A DNA stretch of 64,000 nt, taken from Megaleporinus macrocephalus (lineage: Eukaryota; Chordata; Actinopteri; Characiformes; Anostomidae). Below, one piece after another: positions 10,180-22,194 of the stretch. The notes below the pieces were generated by a model. That model made no database searches. It had not been told where the DNA came from and saw only the letters and a list, made by a program, of their open reading frames with translations. The stretch lies in contig CM038716.1 of assembly GCA_021613375.1 (NCBI GenBank), positions 6,402,894 through 6,466,893 of the forward strand, read 5' to 3'. How positions within the stretch are numbered: the first letter of the stretch is position 1; each line of letters opens with the position of its first letter. The position numbers were made by a program, and so were the translations under genes.

Positions 10180-12560
10180 TCTGTATGACTGTATGACTCT
10201 CTGTATGACTGTATAACTCTCTGTATGACTGTATAAATCTGTTTGACTGTATAACTCTGTATGACTGTATAACTCTGTTTGACTGTATAACTCTGTTTGA
10301 CTGTAAAACTCTGTATGACTATAACTCTGTATGACTGTATAACTCTCTGTATGACTGTATAAATCTGTTTGACTGTATAACTCTGTATGACTGTATAACT
10401 CTGTATGACTGTATAACTCTCTGTATGACTGTATAAATCTGTTTGACTGTATAACTCTGTATGACTGTATAACTCTGTTTGACTGTATAACTCTGTTTGA
10501 CTGTAAAACTCTGTATGACTATAACTCTGTATGACTGTATAACTCTCTGTATGACTGTATGACTTTCTGTATGACTGTATAACTCTCTGTTTGACTGTAT
10601 AACTCTGTATGACTGTATAACTCCCTGTATGACTGTATAACTCTCTATATGACTGTATAACTCTCTATATGACTGTATAACTCTCTGTTTGACTATAACT
10701 CTCTGTATGACTGTATAACTCTCTATATGACTGTATAACTCTCTGTATGACTATATAACTCTGTATGACTGTATAATTCTCTATATGACTGCATAACTCT
10801 CTGTATGACTGTATAACTCTCTGTATGACTATATAACTCTGTATGACTGTATAATTCTCTATATGACTGCATAACTCTCTGTATGACTGTATAACTCTCT
10901 GTATGACTATATAACTCTGTATGACTGTATAACTCTCTGTATGACTGTATAACTCTCTATATGACTGTATAACTCTCTGTATGACTATATAACTCTGTAT
11001 GACTGTATATCTCCCTGTATGACTGTATAACTCTCTATATGACTATATAACTCTGTATGACTGTATAACTCTCTGTATGACTGTATAACTCTCTATATGA
11101 CTGTATAACTCTCTATATGACTGTATAGCTCTCTGTATGACTATATAACTCTGTATGACTGTATAACTCTCTGTATGACTGTATAACTCTCTATATGACT
11201 GTATAACTCTCTGTATGACTATATAACTCTGTATGACTGTATATCTCCCTGTATGACTGTATAACTCTGTATGACTGTATAACTCTCTATATGACTGTAT
11301 AACTCTCTATATGACTGTATAACTCTCTGTATGACTATAACTCTCTGTATGACTGTATAACTCTCTATATGACTGTATAACTCTCTGTAAGACTATATAA
11401 CTCTGTATGACTGTATAATTCTCTATATGACTGCATAACTCTCTGTATGACTGTATAACTCTCTGTATGACTGTATAACTCTGTATGACTGTATAACTCT
11501 CTATATGACTGTATAACTCTCTGTATGACTGTATAACTCTCTGTATGACTGTATAACTCTCTGTATGACTATATAACTCTGTATGACTGTATAACTCTCT
11601 GTATGACTGTATAACTCTCTATATGACTGTATAACTCTCTGTATGACTATATAACTCTGTATGACTGTATATCTCCCTGTATGACTGTATAACTCTCTAT
11701 ATGACTATATAACTCTGTATGACTGTATAACTCTCTGTATGACTGTATAACTCTCTGTATGACTGTATAACTCTCTATATGACTGTATAACTCTCTATAT
11801 GACTGTATAGCTCTCTGTATGACTATATAACTCTGTATGACTGTATAACTCTCTGTATGACTGTATAACTCTCTATATGACTGTATAACTCTCTGTATGA
11901 CTATATAACTCTGTATGACTGTATAACTCTCTGCATGACTGTATAACTCTCTGTATGACTGTATAACTCTCTGTATGACTATATAACTCTCTATATGACT
12001 GTATAACTCTCTATATGACTGTATAATTCTCTGTATGACTGTATAACTCTCTGTATGACTATATAACTCTCTATATGACTGTATAACTCTCTATATGACT
12101 GTATAATTCTCTGTATGACTGTATAACTCTCTGTATGACTGTATAACTCTCTGTATGACTATATAACTCTGTATGATTGTCTTACTTTGTATGAATGTAT
12201 AACTTTGTATGACTGTATAACTCTCTATATGACTGTATAACTCCCTGTATGATTGTATAACTCTGTATGACTGCCTAACTCTCTATATGACAGTATAACT
12301 CCCTGTATGACTGTAAAACTCTCTGTATGTCTGTATAACTCTCTGTATGACTGTATAACTCTCTGTATGACTGTATAACTCTCTGTATGACTGTATAACG
12401 CTCTATATGACTGTATAACGCTATATATGACTGTATATCTCTGTATGAATGTATAACTCTGTATGAATGTATAACTGTATGACTGTGTAATGCTCTATAT
12501 GACTGTATAACTCTCTGTATGAACTTTGTATGACTAACTCTTTCTGTATGATCTGTATGT
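10180..12560. repeat. 20-bp minisatellite
   Basis: More than 100 units of about 20 bp (core CTCTGTATGACTGTATAA) with an 18-bp variant lacking one CT and variants with CTATATGAC or GACTATATAA. Variant order is patterned, for example a block near 10985-11040 that recurs near 11225-11260 and 11645-11705, showing block-wise amplification. The 3' end becomes irregular after about 12430. Confidence 0.97.
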
Positions 12561-15385
12561 ATCTATAATTCAACAATTCTCTTAACTAACTCTGTAATTC
12601 AGTAACAGTAACTCTGTAACACGGTAACACTGTTACACTGTCACTCCTTTATACCTTTATACTTCTGTAATTCTGTAGTTCAGTACACTAATTCTATAGC
12701 ACTGTAACCCTGTAACTCTGTAATTCAGTAACGCTAAATCTGTAACACTAATACTGTCATTCTTTCGTTCTGTAACTCTGTAGTCCACTACACTAATTCT
12801 ATATTACTTTAACTCTGCAACTTTATACTTCAGTAACATTAAATCTGTAACTCTGTAACACTATCAGTCTTGCACACTGTGAATCTGTAACTCTGTAACA
12901 CTATTAGTCCTGTATACTGTAAATCTGTAACTCTGTAACACTATCAGTCTTGCACACTGTAAATCTATAACTCTGTAACACTATTAGTCCTGTACACTGT
13001 AAATCTGTAACTCTGTAACACTATTAGTCTTGTACACTGTAAATCTATAACTCTGTAACACGATCAGTCTTGTACACTATAAATCTGTAACTCTAACACG
13101 ATCAGTCTTGTACACTGTAAATCTGTAACTCTGTAACACAGTCTTGTACACTGTAAATCTGTAACTCTGTAACATGATCTGTCTTGTACACTGTAAATCT
13201 GTAACTCTGTAACACGATCAGTCTTGTACACTGTAACTCTGTAACACTATCAGTCTTGTACACTCTAAATCTGTAACTCTGTAACACGATCAGTCTTGTA
13301 CACTGTAACTCTGTAACACGATCAGTCTTGTACACTGTAAATCTGTAACTCTGTAACATGATCTGTCTTGTACACTGTAAATCTGTAACTCTGTAACACG
13401 ATCAGTTTTGTACACTGTAACTCTGTAACATGATCAGTCTTGTACACTGTAAATCTGTAACTCTGTAACACTATTAATCTTGTACACTGTAAATCTAACT
13501 CTGTAACACTATTAGTCTTGTACACTGTGAATCTGTAACTCTGTAATACTATTAGTCTTGTACACTATAAATCTGTAACTCTGTAACACTATTAGTCTTG
13601 TACACTGTAAATCTATAACTCTGTAACACTATTAGTCTTGTACACTGTAAATATGTAACTCTGTAACACTATTAGTCTTGTACACTGTAAATTTGTAACT
13701 CTAACACGATCAGTCTTGTACACTGTAAATCTGTAAGTGTGTAACACGATCAGTCTTGTACACTGTAAATATGTAACTGTAACACGATCAGTCTTGTACA
13801 CTGTAAATATGTAACTCTGTAACACTATCAGTCTTGTACACTGTAAATCTGTAACTGTAACACGATCAGTCTTTTACACTGTAACTCTGTAACACGATCA
13901 GTCTTGTACACTGTAAATCTGTAACTAACACGATTAGTCTTGTACACTGTAAATCTGTAACTCTGTAACATGATCAGTTTTGTACACTGTAACTCTGTAA
14001 CACGATCAGTCTTGTACACTGTAAATATGTAACTCTGTAACACTACTAACTCTGTAACATGATCAGTCTTGTACACTGTAAATTTGTAACTCTGTAACAC
14101 TATCAGTCTTGTACACTGTAAATCTGTAACACGATCAGTCTTGTACACTGTAAATATGTAACTCTGTAACACTATCAGTCTTGTACACTAAATCTGTAAC
14201 ACTATCAGTCTTGTACACTGCAAATCTGTAACTGTAACACTACTAACTCTGTAACATGATCAATCTTGTACACTGTAAATTTGAAACTCTAACACGATCA
14301 GTCTTGTACACTGTAAATATGTAACTCTGTAACACGATCAGTCTTGTACACTGTAAATCTGTAACTGTAACACTATTAGTCTTGTACGCTGTAAATCTGT
14401 AACTCTGTAACACTATCAGACTTGTACACTATAACTCTGTTACACGATCCATCTTGTACACTGTAAATCTGTAACTCTGTAACACTATCAGTCTTGTACA
14501 CTGTAAATCTGTAACTCTGCAACACTGTTAGTCTTGTACACTGTAAATATGTAACTCTGTAACACTATTAGTCTTGTACACTGTAACTCTGTTACACGAT
14601 CAGTCTTGTACACTGTAAATCTGTAACTCTGTAACACTGTTAGTCTTGTACACTGTAAATATGTAACTCTGTAACACTATTAGTCTTGTACACTGTAACT
14701 CTGTTACACGATCAGTCTTGTACACTGTAAATCTGTAACTCTGTAACACGATCAGTCTTGTACACTGTAAATATGTAACTCTGTAACACTGTTAGTCTTG
14801 TACACTGTAACTTTGTAACACTATCAGTCTTGTACACTGTAACTCTGTTACACGATCAGTCTTGTACACTGTAAATCTGTAACTCTGTTACACGATCAGT
14901 CTTGTACACTGTAAATATGTAACTCTGTAACACTATTAGTCTTGTACACTGTAACTCTTACACGATCAGTCTTGTACACTGTAAATCTGTAACTCTGTTA
15001 CACGATCAGTCTTGTACACTGTAAATATGTAACTCTGTAACACGATCAGTCTTGTACACTGTAACTCTGTAACACTATCAGTCTTGTACTCTGTAAATCT
15101 GTAACTCTGTAACACTGTTAGTCTTGTACACTGTAAAAATGTAACTCTGTAACACTATTAGTCTTGTACACTGTAAATCTGTAACTCTGTAACACTGTTA
15201 GTCTTGTACACTGTAAATATGTAACTCTGTAACACTGTTAGTCTTGTACACTATAAATCTGTAACTCTGTAACACTGTTAGTCTTGTACACTATAAATCT
15301 GTAACTCTGTAACACTGTTAGTCTCGTACACTGTAAATCTGTAACTCTGTAACACTGTTAGTCTTGTACCCTGTAAATCTGTAAC
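12561..15385. repeat. 40-bp minisatellite
   Basis: Degenerate units from 12561, regular from about 12850. The unit joins GTAACTCTGTAACACGATCA to GTCTTGTACACTGTAAATCT. Variants carry CTATTAG, CTATCAG or CTGTTAG in the middle, and some units drop the AAATCTGTAACT part. Minus-strand ORFs at 13102-14172 (VYKTD.VTELQ repeats) are repeat translations, not genes. Confidence 0.97.
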
Positions 15386-15399
15386 TCTTTTGCTCTGTG

Positions 15400-15615
15400 A
15401 CTTTGTGACTTTGTAGCGCTTTGCTCGTCTGTGTAGCGGCGTGGCTCTGCGACTCTCATCTGCGCTGCGGCTTTATTTTGCTGGAAGCAGCCCAGAAATG
15501 AACAGCATCGTGTTTCAGGTGTCCTGCTGAATCGATATTTCTCACTCTGGATAAAACAAGTTTACCCAACTGCTGTCAGATAAAAACAATCAAGTGTTAG
15601 ACGAGAAAGCCCTGA

Positions 15616-15671
<56 letters not shown>

Positions 15672-15930
15672 GGCCGAGCTCCCTGCTGTAGCGCAGATTA
15701 GCTGTAAAAGGCGAAACAAAGTGCTGTAATGCCGTAGCGCTCCTCCAGCTCCAGCTTAGCAGAGGCAGCAGCACAAAGCGTCGGGGCTGAGCCTGCTGGC
15801 TGTGATAATGTGAGCCTCGCAGATAAGAGCGGAGACATGAGGGAGAAAAGTAACGCAATCCAACACGCTCACACATGCTGGAGAATCTACATACGCTAAC
15901 ATGAGTGGGCACATTTAGATCCCACTCAGG
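15400..15930. other. Low-repeat island with a (CT)n run; candidate regulatory element
   Basis: Balanced-composition sequence on both sides of a (CT)n microsatellite at about 15617-15667. Includes GCAGATTAGCTGTAAAAGGC and CAGATAAAAACAATCAAGTG, which contain homeobox- and SOX-like words. A minus-strand ORF runs through the CT repeat and is not convincing. It separates the 40-bp array from transposon remnants. Confidence 0.35.
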
Positions 15931-16109
15931 GGGAAAGGAATAAAAGGGAGGGGGGAGAGAGGGAGATAGGGAAAGAGAGGTAAGAGGAGTGAGAGAGCTG
16001 CATGTATATTGAATGTCTAACCCCCGTCAGGTTCCTTCAGAGCTTGGAATGTAGCGTGTGTCCATACACGTGACCGTGTACAAGCAAAAGATGGGACAGA
16101 CTGCTGGTT

Positions 16110-16530
16110 ATAAGACAACACTGCACTAACCAGTTTCCAAACACCTCAGCCTCACTGCTGGACTGGGAATTGCCCACTGACCAGCCAAAAACGTCCTGTG
16201 ACCAGTGATGAAGGACTAGAGGAACACAAACTGTGCAGCCGCAGGTGAGCTGTCGTCTCAGACCTTACACCTCACAACAGTAGGAGTGTCTAATATGGAG
16301 TGCACACAGTGTTTGCACACTCTAGCATCACTACTGTGTCTGATCCACTCACACCAGCACAACGCACACTAACGCACCACCACCATGTCAGTGTCACTGC
16401 AGTGCTGAGAATGATCCACCTTCCTAATAGTACTTGTTCTGTGGTGGTCCTGTGGGGGTCCTGACCATTAAAGAACAGGGTTACAAGGTCTACAGAGAAT
16501 CAGATGAACTACAGTCTGTAAGAGTAGAAC
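16110..16530. mobile_element. Fragment of the TIR family seen at 3383-4316
   Basis: Shares CAGTGTCACTGCAGTGCTGA, GTGTCTGATCCACTCACACC and GACCATTAAAGAACAGG with that element, in the orientation of its right half. Neither terminal inverted repeat is clearly present. Confidence 0.8.
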
Positions 16531-16539
16531 TATGGTCAG

Positions 16540-17050
16540 TGGCTGGTCACCTGAGTGTGAAGTTTCTAATCAGACCACATTGCATGTACACAGTCCGAGT
16601 CCCAGCAGATTCTGACTGTGCATCCTTGCTATGCAGGTGAATCTAGGACTGGTTGAATCAGGGTCATGGTCAGGGTCAGTCCGGATCTGAGAAGGAACAC
16701 CTGCGGAGCACCGATCCGCTCGCATTTCCACTGTCCCTGTTTCAGCTCTCCGGTAATACTGTCAGTTTCCATTTTGGATTTGAGCTCAGATCAGATTCCT
16801 TCACTTAGAGGACACAAAGGGAATACAAGCACACACGCCCTCAGAGCTCTTCTAGAGCGCAGAAAGAAAGCTAGCGAGAAATGATGATGATGTTGATGAA
16901 GATGATGCTGATGGTGACAATCATAAGACGCTTAGCAAAGAGCCTCGTACACGAGAAGCATACCTGAGGACGTTATGAGTATATGTGAAGTATATAAAGA
17001 ATAATAAATGTAAAATTGTATTTAATAATGGAAATACATCCAAAATATAC
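16540..17050. other. Intronic DNA with no recognised feature
   Basis: Mixed sequence with a short GATGAT-rich stretch near 16880-16910 and no exon-like frame. Confidence 0.6.
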
Positions 17051-17055
17051 TTTCT

Positions 17056-17299
17056 ATATGATCACTGTCCAATAGAAAACATGAATCTGCATTTTTGTTG
17101 ATTTTAATTTTTTTCCATCATTTTAACACGTTGTTTACATAGTGTGAAAATTTCCTGATGGATGGACCAATAGAATTGCTTCAAAATAGCTTTGAAAAAA
17201 TTCCATTGACATTGAAAGTAAAGTATGTTTTTGGTCTCTCCTATCTCTACTGGAAAGTTGCAATTTTGGAGATACTTTCTTTTTTATTGGACAGCGATG

Positions 17300-17304
<5 letters not shown>
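17056..17304. mobile_element. Short MITE with inverted ends (family M, copy 1)
   Basis: About 250 bp bounded by ATATGATCACTGTCCAATAG and, inverted, TATTGGACAGCGATGATATA. The interior holds the TTCCATTGAC ... GAAAGTAAAG block shared with the copies at 17715-17950, 17985-18215 and 33262-33480. No coding capacity. Confidence 0.75.

Positions 17305-17382
<78 letters not shown>
17302..17382. repeat. (TA)n microsatellite
   Basis: About 40 TA dinucleotides directly at the end of MITE copy 1. Confidence 0.97.
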
Positions 17383-17386
<4 letters not shown>

Positions 17387-17714
17387 TTATTTAAAGTAAC
17401 ATATGGCAAGTTAATGGAATCTGTAGTTCAGTACACTGGTTTAAACGTTTTACAGTCTATTCTAGAATATTTCTAGTGATCCATTCCTCATGAATTTAAA
17501 GGGCAGTTGCCGTATTCAAATGATGTATAAAAATAAAAATAAATAAAAATGTAAATAAGTTTTTCTTTGCACAGCAACAAAATATGTGTTTGAAGTGTAA
17601 CATCAAAAATAACTGCTTAACTTTAATGCAGCACGAGCTGTTACATATTAGACCAGAAAAACACTGGTAGGCATAAAATATGAATTTCAACATTACTTAC
17701 TTAAATATAATATA

Positions 17715-18250
17715 CTAGTAAACAAGAAAATCGTGTTTCTCCATTTCTGTTGATTTTTATTTTTCTAACAGGACGGCTTATCATTCGAACAGGACGGCTG
17801 TTGTTTACATTGTGTGACAAATTGTATGAACCAATAGAAATGCTCCAAAATAGCCTGGAAACATTCTGGTTCCATTGACTTTTGTTGTCTCTCCTGTAAA
17901 GTTGTTATTTTTGAGATACTTGTTTTGCATTAAACAGTGATGATATGCTGGATTAAGTTATCCAGTATAGGATATTTTAGTGTGTATATCATCGCAGTCC
18001 AATGAAAAACAAGAATCTTCAAAATGGCAACTTTACAGGGGAGACCAAAAACTGTCTTTACTTTCAATGGAAGTCAATGGAACCAGAATTTTTTCTAAGC
18101 TATTTTTGAGCATTTTTATTGGTTCGTTCATTATAAAATTGTCACACAATGTAAATGGCAGCTATTGTGCTAAATGGTGTAGAAAAATTTAAAATGGACA
18201 AAAATTGAGATCTTATAAATGACGAAATGACTTAAATAAATAAATTATTT
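17715..18250. mobile_element. Two family M copies head to head
   Basis: Bases 17715-17950 lie in the same orientation as copy 1, and 17985-18215 in the opposite one (GGAAGTCAATGGAACCAGAA against TCTGGTTCCATTGAC). Together they form a long imperfect inverted repeat centred near 17965, so the region could fold into a hairpin. Confidence 0.75.
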
Positions 18251-18271
18251 ATAAAAATTAATCCATGTCTT

Positions 18272-18421
18272 ATTTGGTGAATTCATTTAAGTTGACATAT
18301 ATATATATATATATTTACAGGGGAGACCAAAAACTGTCTTTACTTTCAATGGAAGTCAATGGAACCAGAATTTTTTCTAAGCTATTTTTGAGCATTCTTA
18401 TTTGGTGAATTCATTTAAGTT

Positions 18422-18508
<87 letters not shown>
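18272..18508. repeat. Local duplication of MITE and flank, with (TA)n
   Basis: Bases 18314-18398 repeat 18034-18118 almost without change. TTTGGTGAATTCATTTAAGT at 18272 recurs at about 18400, each time followed by GACATATATA. This looks like a recent local duplication. The second copy runs into a (TA)n array of about 42 units (18424-18508). Confidence 0.8.
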
Positions 18509-18510
<2 letters not shown>

Positions 18511-18514
18511 CTAA

Positions 18515-19882
18515 AATCATAACACCCAAACTCTTGTACTTGTTCTGTCTTTTATTGAACATATTGAGTAACATCCACAGTGCAGGCTGGAAAATGTAAG
18601 TGAAGCCTTGAATTTAATAACCTGTAGATCCACTTTAGCAGCATCACCTCCACCAAAACATTACCTGTAGCTGCAAAAGAGAATTTTCCATCAGTATTTC
18701 CTGAATGGCTTACACAGCTCCCTTCAGGTCATGTACCACTGCATCTCGACAGGGTTCAGGTCAGGACTTTATTTTAATTTGGACATTAATTTACTCGCGT
18801 GCTTTGGGTCATTGTCTTGTTGCATCACCTAACTTCTCTTTAAGTTGAGATCATGGCCTATTGCCCTAACGTTCTCTTCTAACATGTTCTGATAGACCTT
18901 TGAATTCATTGCTCCCTCAATTATAACAAGGTGTCCAGGGTCTGGGTCTGCAAAGCTGCTTCAAACTGTGATACTCCCTCCACCATGCTTCATGGTTGGA
19001 ATGACGTTTTGGTGTTGGTGGGCATTTGTGCTTGTGTGTCCATAGATCACTTTCCCAGATGCACTGTGAAGCGGCAAGGTGGTCCTGGGACAACTTGCGA
19101 CAGGTCCCAGTGTCTTTTGGACAGCAGTGGCTTCCTTTATTATGTTGTTCCATAACTTCTATTCTTGTTCAGTGTTTTTCTAATAGTGAACACATGAACA
19201 CTGTTACATCCCAGCCCTGCAATACACCTCCACAACAGCGGAGGTCACCATCACCTGAATACTGAACGGATTTTCACAGGTGTAACTTATCAGGCATTCA
19301 TCACAGCATTTAAACAAAGTCTGAAGCTCCCCGCGAGGTCTTGTTTTCACGTGTGTAAACAATCCTGAGCAGTTCTCTCTGTGTTAATGGTTACTCTGGC
19401 CAGTCTTACTGTCTTCCAGGTATCGTGGACTTAATGCTGTGTTTAAGGACTGATTTTTGGATTTACCACTGGCTTTGTTTACACCGCTGACTTACTCCCT
19501 GCTTTTTGGCCTCTTGGCATTGGACTGTTTTCTTGTCTTCATGCTTCCAGTGTTTTATATTAAACCCAAGGGTTTACACGGTTTCTAGAGTCTGTAGGTC
19601 TTTTGTTGTTAAGCTTGGGTTCCTTCTCACCTCTTTCAGGATTGTCTCTTGTGTTCCTGGAGAGATCTTACCAGACTTTGTGTGCTGTTGTTATTTAAAG
19701 GGTAAAGCATCTGTGAAACTCTCATTTCCAATCTCATCTACTTAACAGAACCACTATTGGCCAGTTAGCTCTTGGAGAGTCATTAACATAGAGGTTCACT
19801 TACTTTTTCTATCCTGCACTTCAGATGTTACTCGGTGTGCTCAACATCAGATATGAAGAGTACAACTGCTTGCGTGTTGTTA

Positions 19883-19919
<37 letters not shown>

Positions 19920-19961
19920 GGTAATTCCAAACAGATTACTTACTTTTTCTTGCAACTATAT
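18515..19961 (-). mobile_element. Tc1-like element, near full length but decayed
   Basis: The right end AGATTACTTACTTTTTCTTG followed by CAACTATA matches the terminal repeat of a widespread fish Tc1-like family, and the left region near 18546-18620 (TTTTATTGAACATATTGAGT) matches its other end. Both matches are from memory. An (ATT)n run of about 40 bp sits inside near 19880-19918. The right end is about 100 bp from the fgf12 exon 2 donor. Confidence 0.8.
18660..19160 (-). pseudogene. Tc1-like transposase remnant, catalytic domain
   Basis: Read on the minus strand in shifting frames it gives MKHGGGSITVWSSFADPDPG, HLVIIEGAMNSKVYQNMLEE, QQDNDPKHASKLMSK and SPDLNPVE. These are the glycine-rich motif, the second catalytic Asp region (QDNDPKH) and the third-residue region (PDLNPVE) of DD34E transposases. 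Stop codons and frame changes between the motifs show that it is dead. The N-terminal DNA-binding half should lie at 19200-19800 but I could not read it clearly. Confidence 0.85.
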
Positions 19962-20060
19962 GGTTAAAGGTATAAAATAAAAACGTATATGTTTTTTCTT
20001 TTACAAACAGGTAAACAAAGCATGAAACAGAGACCTTTCCTTGTATTTGTGTGGACTTAC

Positions 20061-20171
20061 TGTAGTCGCTGTTCTCGTCCTTGGTCCCATTGACGGTTCC
20101 ATCTGGCTTCATCTGCAGGTAGAACCCCTGTTCACTGAACAGCCTTGTTACTATCCCCTTCAGCTGTGGCT
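20061..20171 (-). CDS. fgf12: fgf12 coding exon 2 (111 nt, rest of codon 67 to codon 103 plus 1 nt)
   Basis: Encodes (E)[18 protein letters not shown] followed by [18 protein letters not shown]. This is the first shared exon of all FHF1 isoforms and the start of the beta-trefoil. The acceptor is GTGTTGCAG before 20171 and the donor is TACA|GTAAGT at 20060. The leading AG completes the Glu codon begun by the last G of exon 1A. Relative to mammalian FGF12 the EQGFYL and MKPDGTVNG positions vary; TRLFS and DENSDY argue for FGF12 rather than FGF13 or FGF14. A decayed Tc1 copy sits about 100 bp downstream in gene sense. Confidence 0.96.
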
Positions 20172-20269
20172 CTGCAACACACAAACCCACAAACACATAA
20201 TTGTAGTGTATCTTCAGGCTGAAGTTGCATGGCGTGGCGCTAAACAGCATCAACTCCAGAACAAAGTTG

Positions 20270-21560
20270 TAGCGTAATGTTGCGCAGCATTTATCTGTAC
20301 AGTAAGACAGCAGAGTAAAGTTGGGCAGTAAACATCAATAATATGACCCTGAACTGCAAAACTACAGTGTAAAGTTGAGCAGAGTAAACCTAAATGCAAT
20401 TTATCTCTGCAAAGCTGTAGTGTAAAGTTGCACAGCGTGACGCTAAATATCTGAAACCTACACCATATAGCTGCACTGTTAAAGTGCACACCTAAAGATT
20501 AATAGCATAAACTTGCACTGCACTGGAGCTGCAGTGTAAAGTTGAGAAGCAAAAGCCTAAATGACCTAAATGTACCTGTACTGTTCACCTGCAGTGTAAA
20601 GCTGGGCACCGTAAATGTAAATTACATAAACCTTTACTCCAAAACTGCAGTGTAAAGCTGGGCACCGTAAATGTAAATTACGTAAACCTTTACTGCAAAA
20701 CTGTAGTGTAAAGCTGGGCACCTTAAATGTAAATTACATTCATCTTTACTGCAAAATTGCAGTGTAAAATTGGGCAGCATAAACATAAACAGCATTCATC
20801 CCTACTTCTGAATTAAACATAAATCTGAATTACATAATCTACTTTAAACAATTTGCAGAAAAATTCCAATTTGGCCAGTTATTGTCAACTGGACGGTTAA
20901 ACAGCCTCCAATACATGATTTTAAAACACTGTACTGCAAAACTAAAGAGTGAAGTTGGGCAGCTTAAATCTGTCTAAACCTGTACTGAAAAGCTGGGCTG
21001 TGTAAACCTTAATTACATAAACCTGTACTGCAAAAACTGCAGTGTAAAGTTTGGCAGCATATATCTGAATTAAATAAACCTGTACTGTAAAAACACAGAG
21101 TAAAGTTTGGCAGCATATATCTGAATTAAATAAACCTGTACTGTAAAAGTTCAGTGTAAAGTTTGGCAGCGTATATCTGAATAAAATAAACCTGTACTGT
21201 AAATACGCAGTGTAAACTTTGGCAGCGTATATATCTGAATTAAATAAACCTGTACTGTAAAACTGCAGTGTAAAGTTTGGCAGCGTATATATCTGAATTA
21301 AATAAACCTGTACTGTAAAACTGCAGTGTAAAGTTTGGCAGTGTATATCTGAATTAAATAAACCTGTACTGTAAAACTGCAGTGTAAAGTTTGGCAGTGT
21401 ATATCTGAATTAAATAAACCTGTACTGCAAAACTCCACAGTAGAGTTGGGCAGCGTAAAATTTAATGCCATTCATCTTTATTGCAATACTGCAGTGTAAA
21501 GTTGCACGGCATAAACCTACACTGCAAATAAACACTGTAAAGTTGTGCAGCAAAAGGCTA
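20270..21560. repeat. 56-bp minisatellite with degenerate flank
   Basis: Regular units from about 21000 to 21430 carry CTGCAGTGTAAAGTTTGGCA and TGAATTAAATAAACCTGTAC. Bases 20270-21000 hold older, divergent units with the same GCAGTGTAAAG core. The array lies in the intron between exons 1A and 2, directly next to exon 2. Confidence 0.93.
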
Positions 21561-22190
21561 AACAGCATGTGTGTAAAGTTTCATGTACATTTTTACATGA
21601 CCATTGTCAAACTTTTTTCTTTTTTTTTTTTAAAATTAAATATGCAGTCTTTTGCTGATATATGTAAATAAGCTCTTTACGTATGGATGGAGCATCTGAG
21701 GCTGAGGTGATAATCATTACAACCCCAGCGAATGGGCGGGGATAAACTGCTATAGCATGAATAGGCGGATATGGATAAACGAGTTGGTTTTCTTGACATC
21801 ACAAAAACAGGCTGTGTTTTCAGTTTAGCTACCATTTATTAACTGTATGTACTGCCGAGTGAATTGAATGTTTACATTCTACTTTAAACACTGTGGAAAA
21901 ATTCCAATTCGGCCAGGTCATGTCCACTGGGCGGTTCAACAGCTTCCATTACATGATTTTAAAACACTAACCACAGAACAGCATGACCCTGAAGTTAAAT
22001 AGCCAAAGCAGCCACAGACTTAATTAAGCGCTAAGTGCTCTTAGCAAGCTGTGCACTCAGTAGCCCAAACCATTAAAACAGGCTGAAACTCACTACTAAT
22101 ACTATGAATACGCTCAGGAATCTGACAGATTATTGCCAGAAGTGCGGTGAACAGACTAAAACCAGTATCCAGCAAAAGTTAAAGTAATTT
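21561..22190. other. Intronic DNA with one duplicated segment
   Basis: Bases 21878-21970 repeat 20843-20935 (AAAAATTCCAATT then GGCCAG, ending TACATGATTTTAAAACACT), showing a dispersed repeat or local duplication of about 95 bp. Bases 21720-21830 also share GAGTTGGTTTTCTTGACATC-type sequence with the inverse of 33590-33610. No coding signal. Confidence 0.65.
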
Positions 22191-22194
22191 AGTG

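Noticed and set aside
13102..14172. Minus-strand ORFs with VYKTDxVTELQ repeats
   Set aside because: Translation of the 40-bp minisatellite.
15562..15912. 116-codon minus-strand ORF
   Set aside because: Contains a long Arg-Glu run from the CT microsatellite and no recognisable domain on either side.
17158..18599. ORFs ending in Tyr-Ile repeats, here and at the other TA tracts (37909-38196, 39107-39320, 62628-62963)
   Set aside because: Read-through of (TA)n microsatellites.
18917..19265. Three overlapping ORFs on both strands
   Set aside because: They are out-of-frame readings of the Tc1 transposase remnant; the correct frame is interrupted.
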